From positions 1 through 64,000 of the forward strand of contig JBBRPH010000024.1 in assembly GCA_038228295.1 (NCBI GenBank): 64,000 bases of DNA. The letters are read 5' to 3'. The stretch is from JAICKM01 sp038228295. GTDB lineage: Bacteria > Chloroflexota > Chloroflexia > QHBQ01 > JAICKM01. The notes under the pieces are model-generated. The model made no database searches and was not told the origin of the DNA. It saw only the letters and a program-made list of their open reading frames with translations. Numbering within the stretch: position 1 is the stretch's first letter; each line of letters opens with the position of its first letter. Of the stretch, positions 49,715 through 58,618 are shown piece by piece. The position numbers and the translations under genes were made by a program.

Positions 49715-49788
49715 AGCCGGCTCCTTTCACACACCTCTATATACGGCGCGGGCTGGGCCGGCGTTGCGCGGCTACCGGGCAGTGGGCG

Positions 49789-51297
49789 CTAATCGCGGTT
49801 GGCGGGCGTATCCTCGCGGGCTTTCGCGCCCGCCTCGATCACCGACGCGCCGGCCAGCAGTGCGTGCGGCTGATTAGCCGGACTGGGGGCTGTCCCGTCG
49901 GGGGCCGTTTGCGTTCCTGGTGCGTTCAGCACGCGGGCGTGGCGCTGCTGATAGCGCAGTCCCAAGCCCGCTACGAGCAACACCAGTAAGCCGATGCCGA
50001 CAACCGTGGGCACCACACCGATTAGGTCAGCCAACGCCCCAGCGATCACTAGCGGGACAATCAGGATAATGTTGGAAACGGTATAGAAAGCGGCGAACAC
50101 GCGGGCCCGGATCGTCTCCGGTGCGCGTTCCTGCAAAATCGTTTGCGCGGGCACCGAGATGAACGAGTTGGCGATACCGAGGATGAAGGCCATCAGGCCG
50201 ATGATGACCTGAGCGATCAATACCGGCGGGTTCGGCTGGCCGATCAGGTGTGCGCCTAGCTTCAGCAGATCATAGATCGAGACCAGGATCAGCAAGCAAA
50301 CGGCGGCGACGGCCATGCTGTAGTTGATAATCAGCGCCCGATTGCGCTCCGTGGCAAAGCGGCCCACCGTGGCTACGCCCACAATCAGGCCGATACCGCC
50401 GGGCACCAGAATGAAATAGAGGTGTTGCGGGTCCACCCCAAGCACCGTCTTAAGGAACCGCGTTGCTACAACCGCAACCATCATAAAGACCGCGATAGCC
50501 ACCGACCAGTAGATAATGGCGATCATCAGCGCAGCATCGGCACGAATAAAGTCCCAGCCTTCACGCAATTCTTCCCAGGTTTCGCGCGCTTTCGTCTGAA
50601 GGCTCTCCTGCCTGCCGGCGGTTTCCGCCTCTACCTCGTCCTCCGGTTCCACATTGGGCAAGCGCCAAGTCAGGAAGGCACAGAAGACGTAAATGCCGAA
50701 CAGAACCACATAGAGCCAGCGGAATTGGAGCAAACCGAGCAGTAGCGGGCCGAGAAAAACGAAGCCCAGCAATTGTGAGACCGTAAGCGTCAGGTTAAAC
50801 AGCGCATTAGCGGGGATTAATTTATTGCGCGGCACTAGCAACGGAATCATCGTTGCCTCAGCGGGCGCGAAAAACTGGCTGACAGTAGAGAAAATCAGCG
50901 TGTTGATGTAGAGGATAGGTAATACAAGCGCCGGATCAAATTTATCAAACACCACTGTTAAAATGTAGAGTAGTACCGAGATACCACGTGCCACATTTGT
51001 AATGACTAGCATCCACTTTTTCGATTGCCGTTCAACGATCACGCCGGCGATAGCGCTGAACAGAATAGCAGGCAAGGTGAAGGAAACCACGACCCCGGCG
51101 GTGGCTGTGGCGCTGTTGTTGGTCAATTGGGCGACTTGCAGCACTAAAGCGTAGTTGATGATCTGCTGGGCCAGTTGCGAGAACAGTTGAGCCATCCAGA
51201 GGAACAGGAAGTTACGATTTTGTAGGACGGCCCCAAACCCCGACCCGCCGCTATCGGTCGAATCAGGTGAACTGGACATAGGAATGGCTTCAGCCAT
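49789..51297 (-). CDS. Major facilitator superfamily transporter
   Basis: 502 residues with 12 hydrophobic segments; a first Ser-rich cytoplasmic stretch precedes NRNFLFLWMAQLFSQLAQQI. The loop between TM2 and TM3 reads GVIVERQSKKWMLVITNVAR (motif A relative). A roughly 30-residue charged loop (EPEDEVEAETAGRQESLQTK) separates the halves. MFS_3/LplT-like exporters of drugs or lipids are the nearest type, but the substrate is not readable. Start ATG with AAAGGG; the disordered C-terminus runs from about 450. It follows DUF951 by 24 bp. Confidence 0.85.
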   Translation of the reverse strand: MAEAIPMSSSPDSTDSGGSGFGAVLQNRNFLFLWMAQLFSQLAQQIINYALVLQVAQLTNNSATATAGVVVSFTLPAILFSAIAGVIVERQSKKWMLVITNVARGISVLLYILTVVFDKFDPALVLPILYINTLIFSTVSQFFAPAEATMIPLLVPRNKLIPANALFNLTLTVSQLLGFVFLGPLLLGLLQFRWLYVVLFGIYVFCAFLTWRLPNVEPEDEVEAETAGRQESLQTKARETWEELREGWDFIRADAALMIAIIYWSVAIAVFMMVAVVATRFLKTVLGVDPQHLYFILVPGGIGLIVGVATVGRFATERNRALIINYSMAVAAVCLLILVSIYDLLKLGAHLIGQPNPPVLIAQVIIGLMAFILGIANSFISVPAQTILQERAPETIRARVFAAFYTVSNIILIVPLVIAGALADLIGVVPTVVGIGLLVLLVAGLGLRYQQRHARVLNAPGTQTAPDGTAPSPANQPHALLAGASVIEAGAKAREDTPANRD

Positions 51298-51321
51298 AGG
51301 TAGCTACCCTTTATGCCTCAC

Positions 51322-51540
51322 TTAGGTCAGATTCCCCGCCGGGGCAGCCTCTTCACGCGATAGCAGGGTTTTCACCCGGCGCTCAAATAGGCTGCGCGCC
51401 AGCATCACGCTATGTCCGCAGCCTATACACACCATACGGATGTCGGCTCCGGTGCGTTGCACCCGCCAATCGGAGCTGCCGCAGGGATGCGGCTTCCGCA
51501 AGCGGTATACATCGCCCAAGCGAATATCCAGCACTGCCAT
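51322..51540 (-). CDS. DUF951 family protein
   Basis: 72 residues. Full match to DUF951: LGDVYRLRKPHPCGSSDW, ADIRMVCIGCGHSVMLARS and FERRVKTLL. Cys20, Cys38 and Cys41 with His18 could bind zinc. Found across Firmicutes and Chloroflexota, often beside mechanosensitive channel or GTPase genes; function unknown. First gene of the operon with MFS, from the extended -10 at 51598-51606. Confidence 0.92.
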   Translation of the reverse strand: MAVLDIRLGDVYRLRKPHPCGSSDWRVQRTGADIRMVCIGCGHSVMLARSLFERRVKTLLSREEAAPAGNLT

Positions 51541-51597
51541 CAGTCGGCTCTTTCGTCACATGATACACGCCCCTCGCGGGACGACCAATCTGCGGTT

Positions 51598-51606
51598 ATT
51601 ATACCA
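51598..51606 (-). promoter_or_regulatory. Extended -10 promoter of DUF951-MFS
   Basis: On the minus strand TGGTATAAT, an extended -10 with perfect hexamer, about 58 bases before the start codon. No good -35, as expected for the extended type. Confidence 0.65.
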
Positions 51607-51700
51607 CAATCCGAGAGCATTGCCGATTGTGATCGCTCCATTGGGAAGTTCGATGCACGCTGTTAGGACCACAGGCTGAAGAAGCCGGACTAAATGATGA

Positions 51701-51743
51701 AAAGCCGCCTGCTATAGTGTAATGCACCTCAACAGGCGGCTTT
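51701..51743 (-). terminator. Terminator of the MPKTG surface protein
   Basis: AAAGCCGCCTG (51701-51711) pairs with CAGGCGGCTTT (51733-51743). On the minus strand TTTTCATCATTTA follows. Confidence 0.75.
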
Positions 51744-51801
51744 ACCAACTCTGGTAGCAGTCTACGCCCGACATACATCTACAGCCTGCGCAGCGCAGGA
51801 G

Positions 51802-52746
51802 CTAGACGGTCGGCGTGCGACGCAGCAGCGTCAGGCCGGCAGCCAGCGAGAGCAGGCCGGCGCCCAGCAGCAGCAACCACCCCGGCAGCGCATCGGCTGC
51901 GCCGGTCTTGGGCATCGTGCCGCCCATCATCGCCACCGGAGTCGCAGTCGCCTGCATCATCATAGCCGTAGTGGCGGTCGCCATCGGCGTTTCAGTCGCC
52001 GCAACTGTGGCGGTTGCCGCCGTCGTCGCGGTCGCTGCTGTGGTCGCCGTTGCAGCGACGGTGTTGGTCGGGGCGGCAGTTAAGGTCGGCGCTTGTTGTT
52101 CAACGAGCGCATAACCGATCAAACGCTGATCGCTCGGCGTGTTCGGCGGGAAGATAGTACCCGTCGGCATAAAGACGTTGATCGCAGCGTTGCTGGTGTT
52201 GGTCACACTCAGATCGCCGTCGCCGTAGAACGCATTCTTCGGGTCGGTACCGGCCGGGGTCTTTAGGGCCACTTGCACGGTTACGGTCTTGGCGGTCAAG
52301 GCATCAAGCAGCGAAATCGCGCCCGCCGGGTCCACCGGCTTGTTGGCGGCCACTTTGCCCGCATCTACGATTTCCTGTGCTATCACATGATCCGGCCGAT
52401 GCCAAGTGCCGTCAGATAGATACCACATCGCCTCTTCGGCCTGGCGCGAATTCGCATCGTTATCGAAGTAGCCTTTGCTGATGGCGTAGTTTAGGGAAGC
52501 GCGCATCTGGTCCTGAGCCAGCGCGTTCGGCGCGGCGCTGGTGCCGGGGAACGGCTTGCCGAAGTCAATGCACAGCCCGCGCACGCGCAGTTTGGCTGTC
52601 TGGCCGGCAGGGATTTGCAGTGTCTGGCCGCCGGTTTGGCCCGCCGGCTCGGCCAGCGTAGCGACGCTGCTGAGGAACACGCTGAACAACAGCGCGGACA
52701 GTGTGAGCAGGCTCACACCAACCATTTTGCGTAGAGATCGGGTCAT
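51802..52746 (-). CDS. Exported protein with sortase-type MPKTG anchor
   Basis: 314 residues, ATG after AGGAGGATC. Signal peptide (SLLTLSALLFSVFLSSVATL). Mature part to about 225 has VRGLCIDFGKPFPG, RASLNYAISKGYFDND and a WYLSDGTWHRPDHVIAQEIV segment, a fold I do not recognise by name; it recurs in Chloroflexota surface proteins. A Thr/Ala-rich stalk (225-270) leads to MPKTG, a hydrophobic helix (LPGWLLLLGAGLLSLAAGL) and a RR tail, i.e. a sortase sorting signal of the [LM]PxTG kind. It is probably linked to the cell wall or displayed at the surface. No sortase gene is in the window. Confidence 0.8.
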   Translation of the reverse strand: MTRSLRKMVGVSLLTLSALLFSVFLSSVATLAEPAGQTGGQTLQIPAGQTAKLRVRGLCIDFGKPFPGTSAAPNALAQDQMRASLNYAISKGYFDNDANSRQAEEAMWYLSDGTWHRPDHVIAQEIVDAGKVAANKPVDPAGAISLLDALTAKTVTVQVALKTPAGTDPKNAFYGDGDLSVTNTSNAAINVFMPTGTIFPPNTPSDQRLIGYALVEQQAPTLTAAPTNTVAATATTAATATTAATATVAATETPMATATTAMMMQATATPVAMMGGTMPKTGAADALPGWLLLLGAGLLSLAAGLTLLRRTPTV

Positions 52747-52926
52747 GGCGAGGATCCTCCTGAAGTTACGTTTTGAAGTGACAAATGCAAATACGCATCA
52801 CACAAACCCCTATAGTTAAGCGCTCGGCACGCCCGACAAAAGGGGTAACTGAACCGAAGAACCTCAGGGCAATAATCATGCCAGTATTACCTATACCAGA
52901 AGAACACGATAATGCAGAATGCCCAA

Positions 52927-53730
52927 CTAGCCCAGTGGGCGACTACGTGCCAAGCCCACGCGGCGCGGATAGCCGGCCGGTGTCTCTGCGATCTTGGGCA
53001 GGCCGATAATGAGCCGCTCCTCCGCATCATCCGGGAGGCGATAACGGAACACAGCCGGTGGCCCGCCGCCCAGATGCGCGACGGCACGCTCCGCCGCCGC
53101 CAGTTCGGCGGCTAGATCACCCTTTTTTGGCGCGCAGAGGATGCCCCCCACGCGACACAAGGGCAGGCCGTATTCGGCCAGCACCGGCAGCGCGGCTACC
53201 GCGCGCGCTGTCGCCACCGCATAGCCGGCGCGGTAGTTCTTATCCAAGCCCAGCGTCTCGGCGCGTGCCGTCAGCACTGTTGCCCCGCGTAAATCCAGCG
53301 CAGCTACGACCGCCTGCACAAAGGCGGTCTTTTTGCCGATTGAGTCCACTAGGGTCAACGGCAGGGCGGGCCACAGAATCTTGAGCGGCAGCCCCGGCAG
53401 CCCCGCCCCCGTGCCCAGGTCCACGAATGCGGATTGCGCGGATCGCGGATCGCGAATTGCGAACAGGGGATCTCGATCTTCACCTTGAAGGGAGGGGTTG
53501 GGCGGGTGCGGTTGGGTGGGTGCGCGGTCCCAAGCGATCAGGGCGGCCGCGACGGCCAGTGAGTCCACGAAGTGGCGCGTCTGCACACTGGCCGAGGCCG
53601 TGATTGCGGTGAGATTGACGCGCGTGTTCCAGTCCACCAGCAGATCGTAATACGCCTGGAAGCGCGCCACCTGCCCCGCATCTAAGATCAGCCCCAACGC
53701 CGCCGCGCCATCCACCAGCAGATCCATCAT
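52927..53730 (-). CDS. rsmG: 16S rRNA (guanine-527-N7)-methyltransferase RsmG with repeat-derived insert
   Basis: 267 residues against about 215-240 usual. N-terminal half has FQAYYDLLVDWNTRVNLTAI, RHFVDSLA (family signature). The SAM loop is FVDLGTGAGLPGLPLKILWP near 103, followed by LTLVDSIGKKTAFVQAV and RAETLG, ATARAVAALPVLAEY and LPxxGG-like CRVGGILCAPKKG. Between about residues 68 and 102 lies a foreign-looking stretch (RAPTQPHPPNPSLQGEDRDP, LFAIRDPRSAQSA) encoded by intergenic-type repeat words. It modifies G527 of 16S rRNA. Cotranscribed with fni. Confidence 0.92.
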   Translation of the reverse strand: MMDLLVDGAAALGLILDAGQVARFQAYYDLLVDWNTRVNLTAITASASVQTRHFVDSLAVAAALIAWDRAPTQPHPPNPSLQGEDRDPLFAIRDPRSAQSAFVDLGTGAGLPGLPLKILWPALPLTLVDSIGKKTAFVQAVVAALDLRGATVLTARAETLGLDKNYRAGYAVATARAVAALPVLAEYGLPLCRVGGILCAPKKGDLAAELAAAERAVAHLGGGPPAVFRYRLPDDAEERLIIGLPKIAETPAGYPRRVGLARSRPLG

Positions 53731-53766
53731 GTGTACTCACATTTCCGTATGCTTGCCGTTTCACGA

Positions 53767-54807
53767 TTAACGGGCTTCCACCAGATACGGCGTGGTCTGC
53801 AACGCGGCCAAGTCCGCCGCGCCGATGCAGAACATGGCGATGCGCAGTTCAGCGATTAGTTCGCGTCCGGTCTCTAGCGCGGCTTCGGCAGAAACGGCGG
53901 CGGCTTCCAAGAACGGCCGCGCCAGCCCGCCCAACGTCGCGCCCAGCGCCACAGCTTTCGCCAAGTCCACGCCGCTCCGCAGCCCACCACTAGCGAACAG
54001 GTGGCGGCCCGCCGGCACTCCGGCCGCCGCCACCAAGCGTAGGCTCTCGGCGGTGGGGATGCCCCAGTCGCGAAAGGCTTCGGCCACCCGCCGCCCGCTC
54101 GGTGTGGCAGCGCGATGCGCCTCCACCTGGCTCCACGAAGTGCCGCCGGCGCCGGCCACGTCAATCGCCGCCACGCCCGCATCCCACAGGCGCGCCGCCG
54201 TGCCCGGCGCGATGCCCCAGCCGACCTCTTTGGCGATCACCGGCACCCCGTCGGCGGTCAGCGCCCGGCACACGGCCGCGATGCGTTGCGCCAGCCCGCC
54301 AAAGCGGGTGTCGCCGGCCGGCTGCACCGCTTCTTGCAGCGCGTTGAGGTGCAGGATCAGCGCGTCGGCCCCGATCATCGTTACAGCGCGGCGACACTCG
54401 TCCACCCCCCAGCCGTAATTGAGTTGTACCGCGCCTAGGTTCGCGAATACCAATGCGTCGGGTGCCCATTCGCGCACGCTATAGGTGGCGGCCAGTTCGG
54501 GGTGCAGTAGGCCCGCGCGCTGCGACCCCACGCCAATCGCCAGCCCCAAAGTCTGCGCCGCTGTTGCCAAGTTGCGGTTGATTGCTGCCGATTGATCGCT
54601 GCCGCCCGTCATCGAGCTGATCAGCAAAGGCGCACCCAGCCGCCGCCCCCACAGCGTGAGGCTAGGGTCCACCGCAGCCAGGTCCAATTCCGGCAACGCC
54701 TGATGTAAAAAGCGGTAGCCGCTCCATCCGGCCGTCAACCCAGTGCCTTGCACATCCTCTTCCAGGCAGATGCGAATGTGGTCACGTTTGCGCTGTTCGA
54801 TACTCAT
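53767..54807 (-). CDS. fni: Type 2 isopentenyl-diphosphate delta-isomerase
   Basis: 346 residues from ATG 54805-54807, 4 bases after the upstream stop. Landmarks of the FMN-dependent type: starts SIEQRKRDHIRICLEEDVQG, then GAPLLISSMTGGS, LGLAIGVGSQRA, NLGAVQLN, ILHLNALQEAVQPAGD (with the active-site Gln), VPVIAKEVGWG, DVAGAGGTSW and FASGGLRSGVDLAKAVALGA. It interconverts IPP and DMAPP using reduced FMN and NADPH, balancing the products of the MEP pathway; dxs of that pathway is 3 kb away. Confidence 0.96.
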   Translation of the reverse strand: MSIEQRKRDHIRICLEEDVQGTGLTAGWSGYRFLHQALPELDLAAVDPSLTLWGRRLGAPLLISSMTGGSDQSAAINRNLATAAQTLGLAIGVGSQRAGLLHPELAATYSVREWAPDALVFANLGAVQLNYGWGVDECRRAVTMIGADALILHLNALQEAVQPAGDTRFGGLAQRIAAVCRALTADGVPVIAKEVGWGIAPGTAARLWDAGVAAIDVAGAGGTSWSQVEAHRAATPSGRRVAEAFRDWGIPTAESLRLVAAAGVPAGRHLFASGGLRSGVDLAKAVALGATLGGLARPFLEAAAVSAEAALETGRELIAELRIAMFCIGAADLAALQTTPYLVEAR

Positions 54808-54811
54808 CGGC

Positions 54812-55603
54812 TTACTCTTGCATAACCAGCGGTGGCTCGCACGCCGGCAGGTTGAGCGCCCGTCGGCGTCGCCCACTGCGCGTTCCGCTGATCGTGCGGA
54901 TCACAGCCACCAACCAGTAGGCATTACCGGCCCAACCAGTATACTTGGCACCGCCGATCACCGCTATGGCGATAGACAACAGCCCCAGACCTGCGCTCAT
55001 CACGAAAAACTCAATACTCTCGCGGGTTTCAACCAATTCCAGCGCATTCAGGTCCAGGGCCACTCGTTTGCGGTAGGCATAACTATAGAGCAGAGCAAAC
55101 AGTAGATGGACCGCCATGTAGCCGACGCCAAAGATGATCATCAGCAGTGGGCCTTGCGCTTCGCTCACCGGCGACTCAATCCGCCCATCCGGTAAGACTA
55201 CATCCGGGTTAAAGCCCGTGAAGCCCATACTGAATAGTATAGAGTTGATCGTCAAGCTGAAGACGAACTTGAGTGGGTAGATGTAGAACAGGATCACGAA
55301 CAGCAACACCGCGTTCAGCGTGAGCGTGAGCGTGTCTGTAAGACCATAGCGGCGGAAAAAGCGGTAATGCCAGTACCAGACTAGCGTCAGCAGGGCGAAC
55401 GACACGCCAAAGGCGGCAAATCCGCGCATGATCACTAGCAGTTCGTCGAGGGTCTTGGGTACCTCCAACGATACCACCAGCAGGGTGACGGCAAACGCGA
55501 ACACCGCATCGCTGAACCCTTCAATGCGCGACACCTCGCCGCCGCGCCAGCGGAAATCGCGTTCACGGCCCAGACCGTTTTCGGCTAAAGTCTTTCGTAG
55601 CAT
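54812..55603 (-). CDS. TMEM175-family potassium channel (DUF1211)
   Basis: 263 residues, ATG after AGGGAAG. The hallmark R-x3-FSD motif is present near the start: RIEGFSDAVFAFAVTLLVVS (Arg26, Phe30, Ser31, Asp32), followed by VPKTLDELLVIM and further helices, six in total. Bacterial TMEM175 proteins are tetrameric potassium-selective channels. It is the first gene of an operon with fni and rsmG, an odd grouping. No other regulatory sign. Confidence 0.9.
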   Translation of the reverse strand: MLRKTLAENGLGRERDFRWRGGEVSRIEGFSDAVFAFAVTLLVVSLEVPKTLDELLVIMRGFAAFGVSFALLTLVWYWHYRFFRRYGLTDTLTLTLNAVLLFVILFYIYPLKFVFSLTINSILFSMGFTGFNPDVVLPDGRIESPVSEAQGPLLMIIFGVGYMAVHLLFALLYSYAYRKRVALDLNALELVETRESIEFFVMSAGLGLLSIAIAVIGGAKYTGWAGNAYWLVAVIRTISGTRSGRRRRALNLPACEPPLVMQE

Positions 55604-55827
55604 CTCACTTCCCTACTAAGTAGGTAAACGGACCGAGTTCGTAGATTTTCCAGGCTCAGATAGCTATAAAAACTACGAAGTTGCGCCATACGGCCACTTA
55701 GCCGCCGGAATGTGGGCAACGCAAAATCGGCACAGCGGTACTATAAACAGCGCCTGCTAACGCCATCGAAGGGTCCGCAGCCGGGCCGTCGCGCCCTATC
55801 ATAACACGCACCTCAGTCCGAAAGCAA

Positions 55828-55860
55828 CGTCCCCGCCGATCTACACGACCAGCGGGGACG
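55828..55860 (-). terminator. Hairpin after dxs
   Basis: CGTCCCCGC (55828-55836) pairs with GCGGGGACG (55852-55860), just after the dxs stop. No T-run. 55604-55827 holds no gene. Confidence 0.5.
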
Positions 55861-55883
55861 CTAATTCAGCATTCAGCACTCCG

Positions 55884-57782
55884 TCACGCGCCGGCAGCGA
55901 CCACCATGCGCCCGGCGTAGAGATCGGGGAAGCCCGCACGCACCTCGCGCAGCAGACCGTCAGCGGATAGATTGAAGCGGTCACGCCAATAGCCCACCGG
56001 ACCGTGATCCACGAACAGGTCGGGCAGACCCACCACCTTGACCGCAGGCGCGGCTTCAGCGCGAGCGGCAAAGAACTCCAGCACCGCACTGCCGAAGCCG
56101 CCGGCCTCGACATTCTCTTCCACCGTCAGGAAGCGGCTGTGCGTGCGGCTCAGGGCGGTCAGCAAATCGGTGTCGAGCGGTTTGACGAAGCGGGCGTTGA
56201 CTACCGTCGCCTGAATGCCGTCGGCAGCCAGCCGTTCGGCGGCTTCCTGGGCTACGCCGACCATCGGTCCGTAGGCCAGCAAGACCAAGTCGCCACCCTC
56301 GCGCAGCACTTCGGCCTTGCCGATGGGCAGATCGTGCAGTTCCGTATCCATCGTTACGCCCAGGCCGTTGCCGCGTGGGTAGCGCACTCCGGAGGGGCCG
56401 TTGTGACGCATCCCCGTATAGACCATGTGCTGCAATTCGTTCTCGTCTTTCGGAGCCATCAGCACCATGTTCGGGATGGGGCGCAGGTACGAAATATCGA
56501 ACACGCCCTGGTGCGTGCGCCCGTCATCGCCGACCATGCCGCCGCGATCCATGGCGAAAAACACCGGCAGGTTCTGGATGCAGACATCGTGGATCACTTG
56601 ATCGTAGGCGCGCTGCAAGAAAGTGCTATAGATCGCCACGCAAGGGCGCATCCCTTCGGCGGCCAGACCGGCTGCGAAGGTGACGGCGTGTTGCTCGGCG
56701 ATACCGACATCAAACATCCGGTCGGGAAACTCACGCGCGAAGCGGGTCAGGCTGGTGCCGTCAGGCATGGCCGCCGTAACGGCCACCACACGCCCATCTT
56801 CGCGGCCCATGCGGGTCAGCGTGTCAGCGAACACATCCTGGAACTTGGGTGCGGTCACAGCCGGCGCACCGGCTTTGGCCGGCTGCGGCAGGCCGTGCCA
56901 TTTCACCGAATCGGCTTCCGCCGCCACATGGCCCTTACCCTTGTTGGTGATCACATGGAGGAAGACCGGCCGCGGCGTATCTTTCGCCTGCTCTAGTGTC
57001 TCGACCAGATCGGCGATGTTGTGGCCGTCAATGGGGCCGATATAGACCATACCCAGCTCTTCCCAGATCATGGTCGGGATGACCCACTCTTTGACCGAAT
57101 TCTTCATACGCCGACCCGCCGCCAGCAGGGTCGGACCGCCCGGCACGTCTTGCAGGGCGCGTTCGGCGTGCGCTTTGATGTGGGTGTAGCGCGGGTCGGT
57201 GCGGATCTGGTTGAGGTATTTGGACAGCGCACCGACGTTGGGTGCGATAGACATCTCGTTGTCGTTGAGGATAACGATCATCTTGGTGCCCAGGTGGCCG
57301 ACGTTGTTCAGCGCCTCAAAGGCCATGCCGCCGGTTAATGCGCCGTCGCCGATCACCGCCACGACATGGTTCTTGCCGCCGGTCAGGTCGCGCGCCACAG
57401 CCATACCCAGCGCCGCCGAGATCGAGGTGCTGGCGTGGCCCGCGCCGAAGCAGTCATGCACGCTCTCATCACGCGACAGGAAGCCGCTTAGGCCGCCCAA
57501 CTGGCGAATCGTATCCAACCGAGCGCGCCGCCCGGTCAGGATCTTGTGCGGATAGGCTTGGTGGCCCACATCCCACACGAGGCGATCCCAGGGGCTATCG
57601 AACACATGGTGCAAAGCCACTGTCAGCTCCACTGTACCCAGGTTCGAGGAGAAATGGCCGCCTACCGTCGGAATGGTCTGGATCAGCAGGTCGCGCAGCT
57701 CCTGCGCGACCTGGTCTAATTCGGCTATTGAGAGATTTTTTAGGTCAGCCGGATCGTTAATCCCGTCCAACAATTGAGTCAT
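55884..57782 (-). CDS. dxs: 1-deoxy-D-xylulose-5-phosphate synthase
   Basis: 632 residues from ATG 57780-57782 (MTQLLDGINDPADLKNLSIA), which matches usual Dxs starts; a TTG nine codons earlier is less likely. Landmarks: GGHFSSNLGTVELTVALH, WDVGHQAYPHKILTGR, the thiamine-diphosphate site VIGDGALTGGMAFEALNN, NDNEMSIAPNVGALS, MPDGTSLTRF, EQHAVTFAAGLA, and DRGGMVGDDGRTHQGVFDIS. It condenses pyruvate and glyceraldehyde 3-phosphate in the first step of the MEP isoprenoid pathway. Confidence 0.97.
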   Translation of the reverse strand: MTQLLDGINDPADLKNLSIAELDQVAQELRDLLIQTIPTVGGHFSSNLGTVELTVALHHVFDSPWDRLVWDVGHQAYPHKILTGRRARLDTIRQLGGLSGFLSRDESVHDCFGAGHASTSISAALGMAVARDLTGGKNHVVAVIGDGALTGGMAFEALNNVGHLGTKMIVILNDNEMSIAPNVGALSKYLNQIRTDPRYTHIKAHAERALQDVPGGPTLLAAGRRMKNSVKEWVIPTMIWEELGMVYIGPIDGHNIADLVETLEQAKDTPRPVFLHVITNKGKGHVAAEADSVKWHGLPQPAKAGAPAVTAPKFQDVFADTLTRMGREDGRVVAVTAAMPDGTSLTRFAREFPDRMFDVGIAEQHAVTFAAGLAAEGMRPCVAIYSTFLQRAYDQVIHDVCIQNLPVFFAMDRGGMVGDDGRTHQGVFDISYLRPIPNMVLMAPKDENELQHMVYTGMRHNGPSGVRYPRGNGLGVTMDTELHDLPIGKAEVLREGGDLVLLAYGPMVGVAQEAAERLAADGIQATVVNARFVKPLDTDLLTALSRTHSRFLTVEENVEAGGFGSAVLEFFAARAEAAPAVKVVGLPDLFVDHGPVGYWRDRFNLSADGLLREVRAGFPDLYAGRMVVAAGA

Positions 57783-57864
57783 GAGTCTATATCCAATCAC
57801 TAGCAGCAAGTAGCAGGGCTTGACCTATCGCCAGGACACGTGTCCAGGGCAAGCACCGCCTGCA

Positions 57865-57894
57865 ATGTTACCAAAAGCCGACACCGGATGTCAA
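57865..57894 (-). promoter_or_regulatory. Promoter of dxs
   Basis: Minus strand TTGACA (57889-57894), 18-bp spacer, TAACAT (57865-57870). The leader also contains GGACACGTGTCC, a perfect palindrome at about 57833-57844. 57895-58186 contains A+T-rich DNA without a gene. Confidence 0.6.
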
Positions 57895-58186
57895 CGAGCG
57901 CCACACCCCGGCCATATCCTATATAACGCGCAAAGCAGTCCAATCTTACACGGTGCTCCCAAATGCGCCGCCGGCAGACTTTCCCTAGTTATATTTTACT
58001 ACTTATTGAAACTTTAAGCAAGATGTCAGGCAAAGATGGTACAATTGGGCTATGTCACAACAGTACGCCCGCTCACAGGGGCTTTTAGCACGGTGCTAAT
58101 TACTTCCGATGGTGTAACTATATGCAGGCGAAGTGTTCACCAATAGCATATTTCCTGCTCACCCACCCGCCCGCTCATGCTTTAGG

Positions 58187-58618
58187 TCAAAGCGTGGGCA
58201 GCAACTCCGCCAACCGGGCGGCCAGTGCGGGGCGCAGCGGTTGCGGTTCATACCAGGGCCAAGCGCGGGCCAGGATCTCGCTGGGTGCAACCCATACCGG
58301 ATCGCCGGTGTGGAGTGGATCGGGGCCGAGGCCCGCCGAGTTGGGCACAGCGGTGACGGTGCGCTTATTGCCCAGGCGCACCGTCCAGCCGTCCGGGCCG
58401 GCGCGTAAAGCTACGCCGCGCGGCCAATGGCCCACGATCAACGCATCCTGCACAGCCACCAGATCGCCCGGCAAGAGATGAGGTTGGGTGGCCGCCAATG
58501 CCGGGCCGAGCAGCAGGCTCCACTCAGTACCGTCGGACGCAACCACGGCATAGGCGAGAATCTGCACCTGGCGCATCACTGCGGGGATCAGTACGCCGGG
58601 ATCGGGTAGGTTCGTCAT
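58187..58618 (-). CDS. Conserved-looking protein of unknown function, coupled to GT39 fusion
   Basis: 143 residues; its ATG overlaps the stop of the upstream gene (ATGA at 58615-58618). The sequence looks like an SH3- or OB-type small beta-barrel (MRQVQILAYAVVASDGTEWS, LLPGDLVAVQDALIVGHW, GWTVRLGNKRTVTAVPN) with a helical C-terminus rich in Leu/Ala. No signal or membrane segment, no catalytic motif. I recognise no family. Coupled translation suggests it works with the membrane fusion protein. Confidence 0.6.
   Translation of the reverse strand: MTNLPDPGVLIPAVMRQVQILAYAVVASDGTEWSLLLGPALAATQPHLLPGDLVAVQDALIVGHWPRGVALRAGPDGWTVRLGNKRTVTAVPNSAGLGPDPLHTGDPVWVAPSEILARAWPWYEPQPLRPALAARLAELLPTL

Noticed and set aside
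56004..56996. 330-codon plus-strand frame opposite dxs
   Set aside because: Dxs on the other strand has all its motifs; this frame has none.
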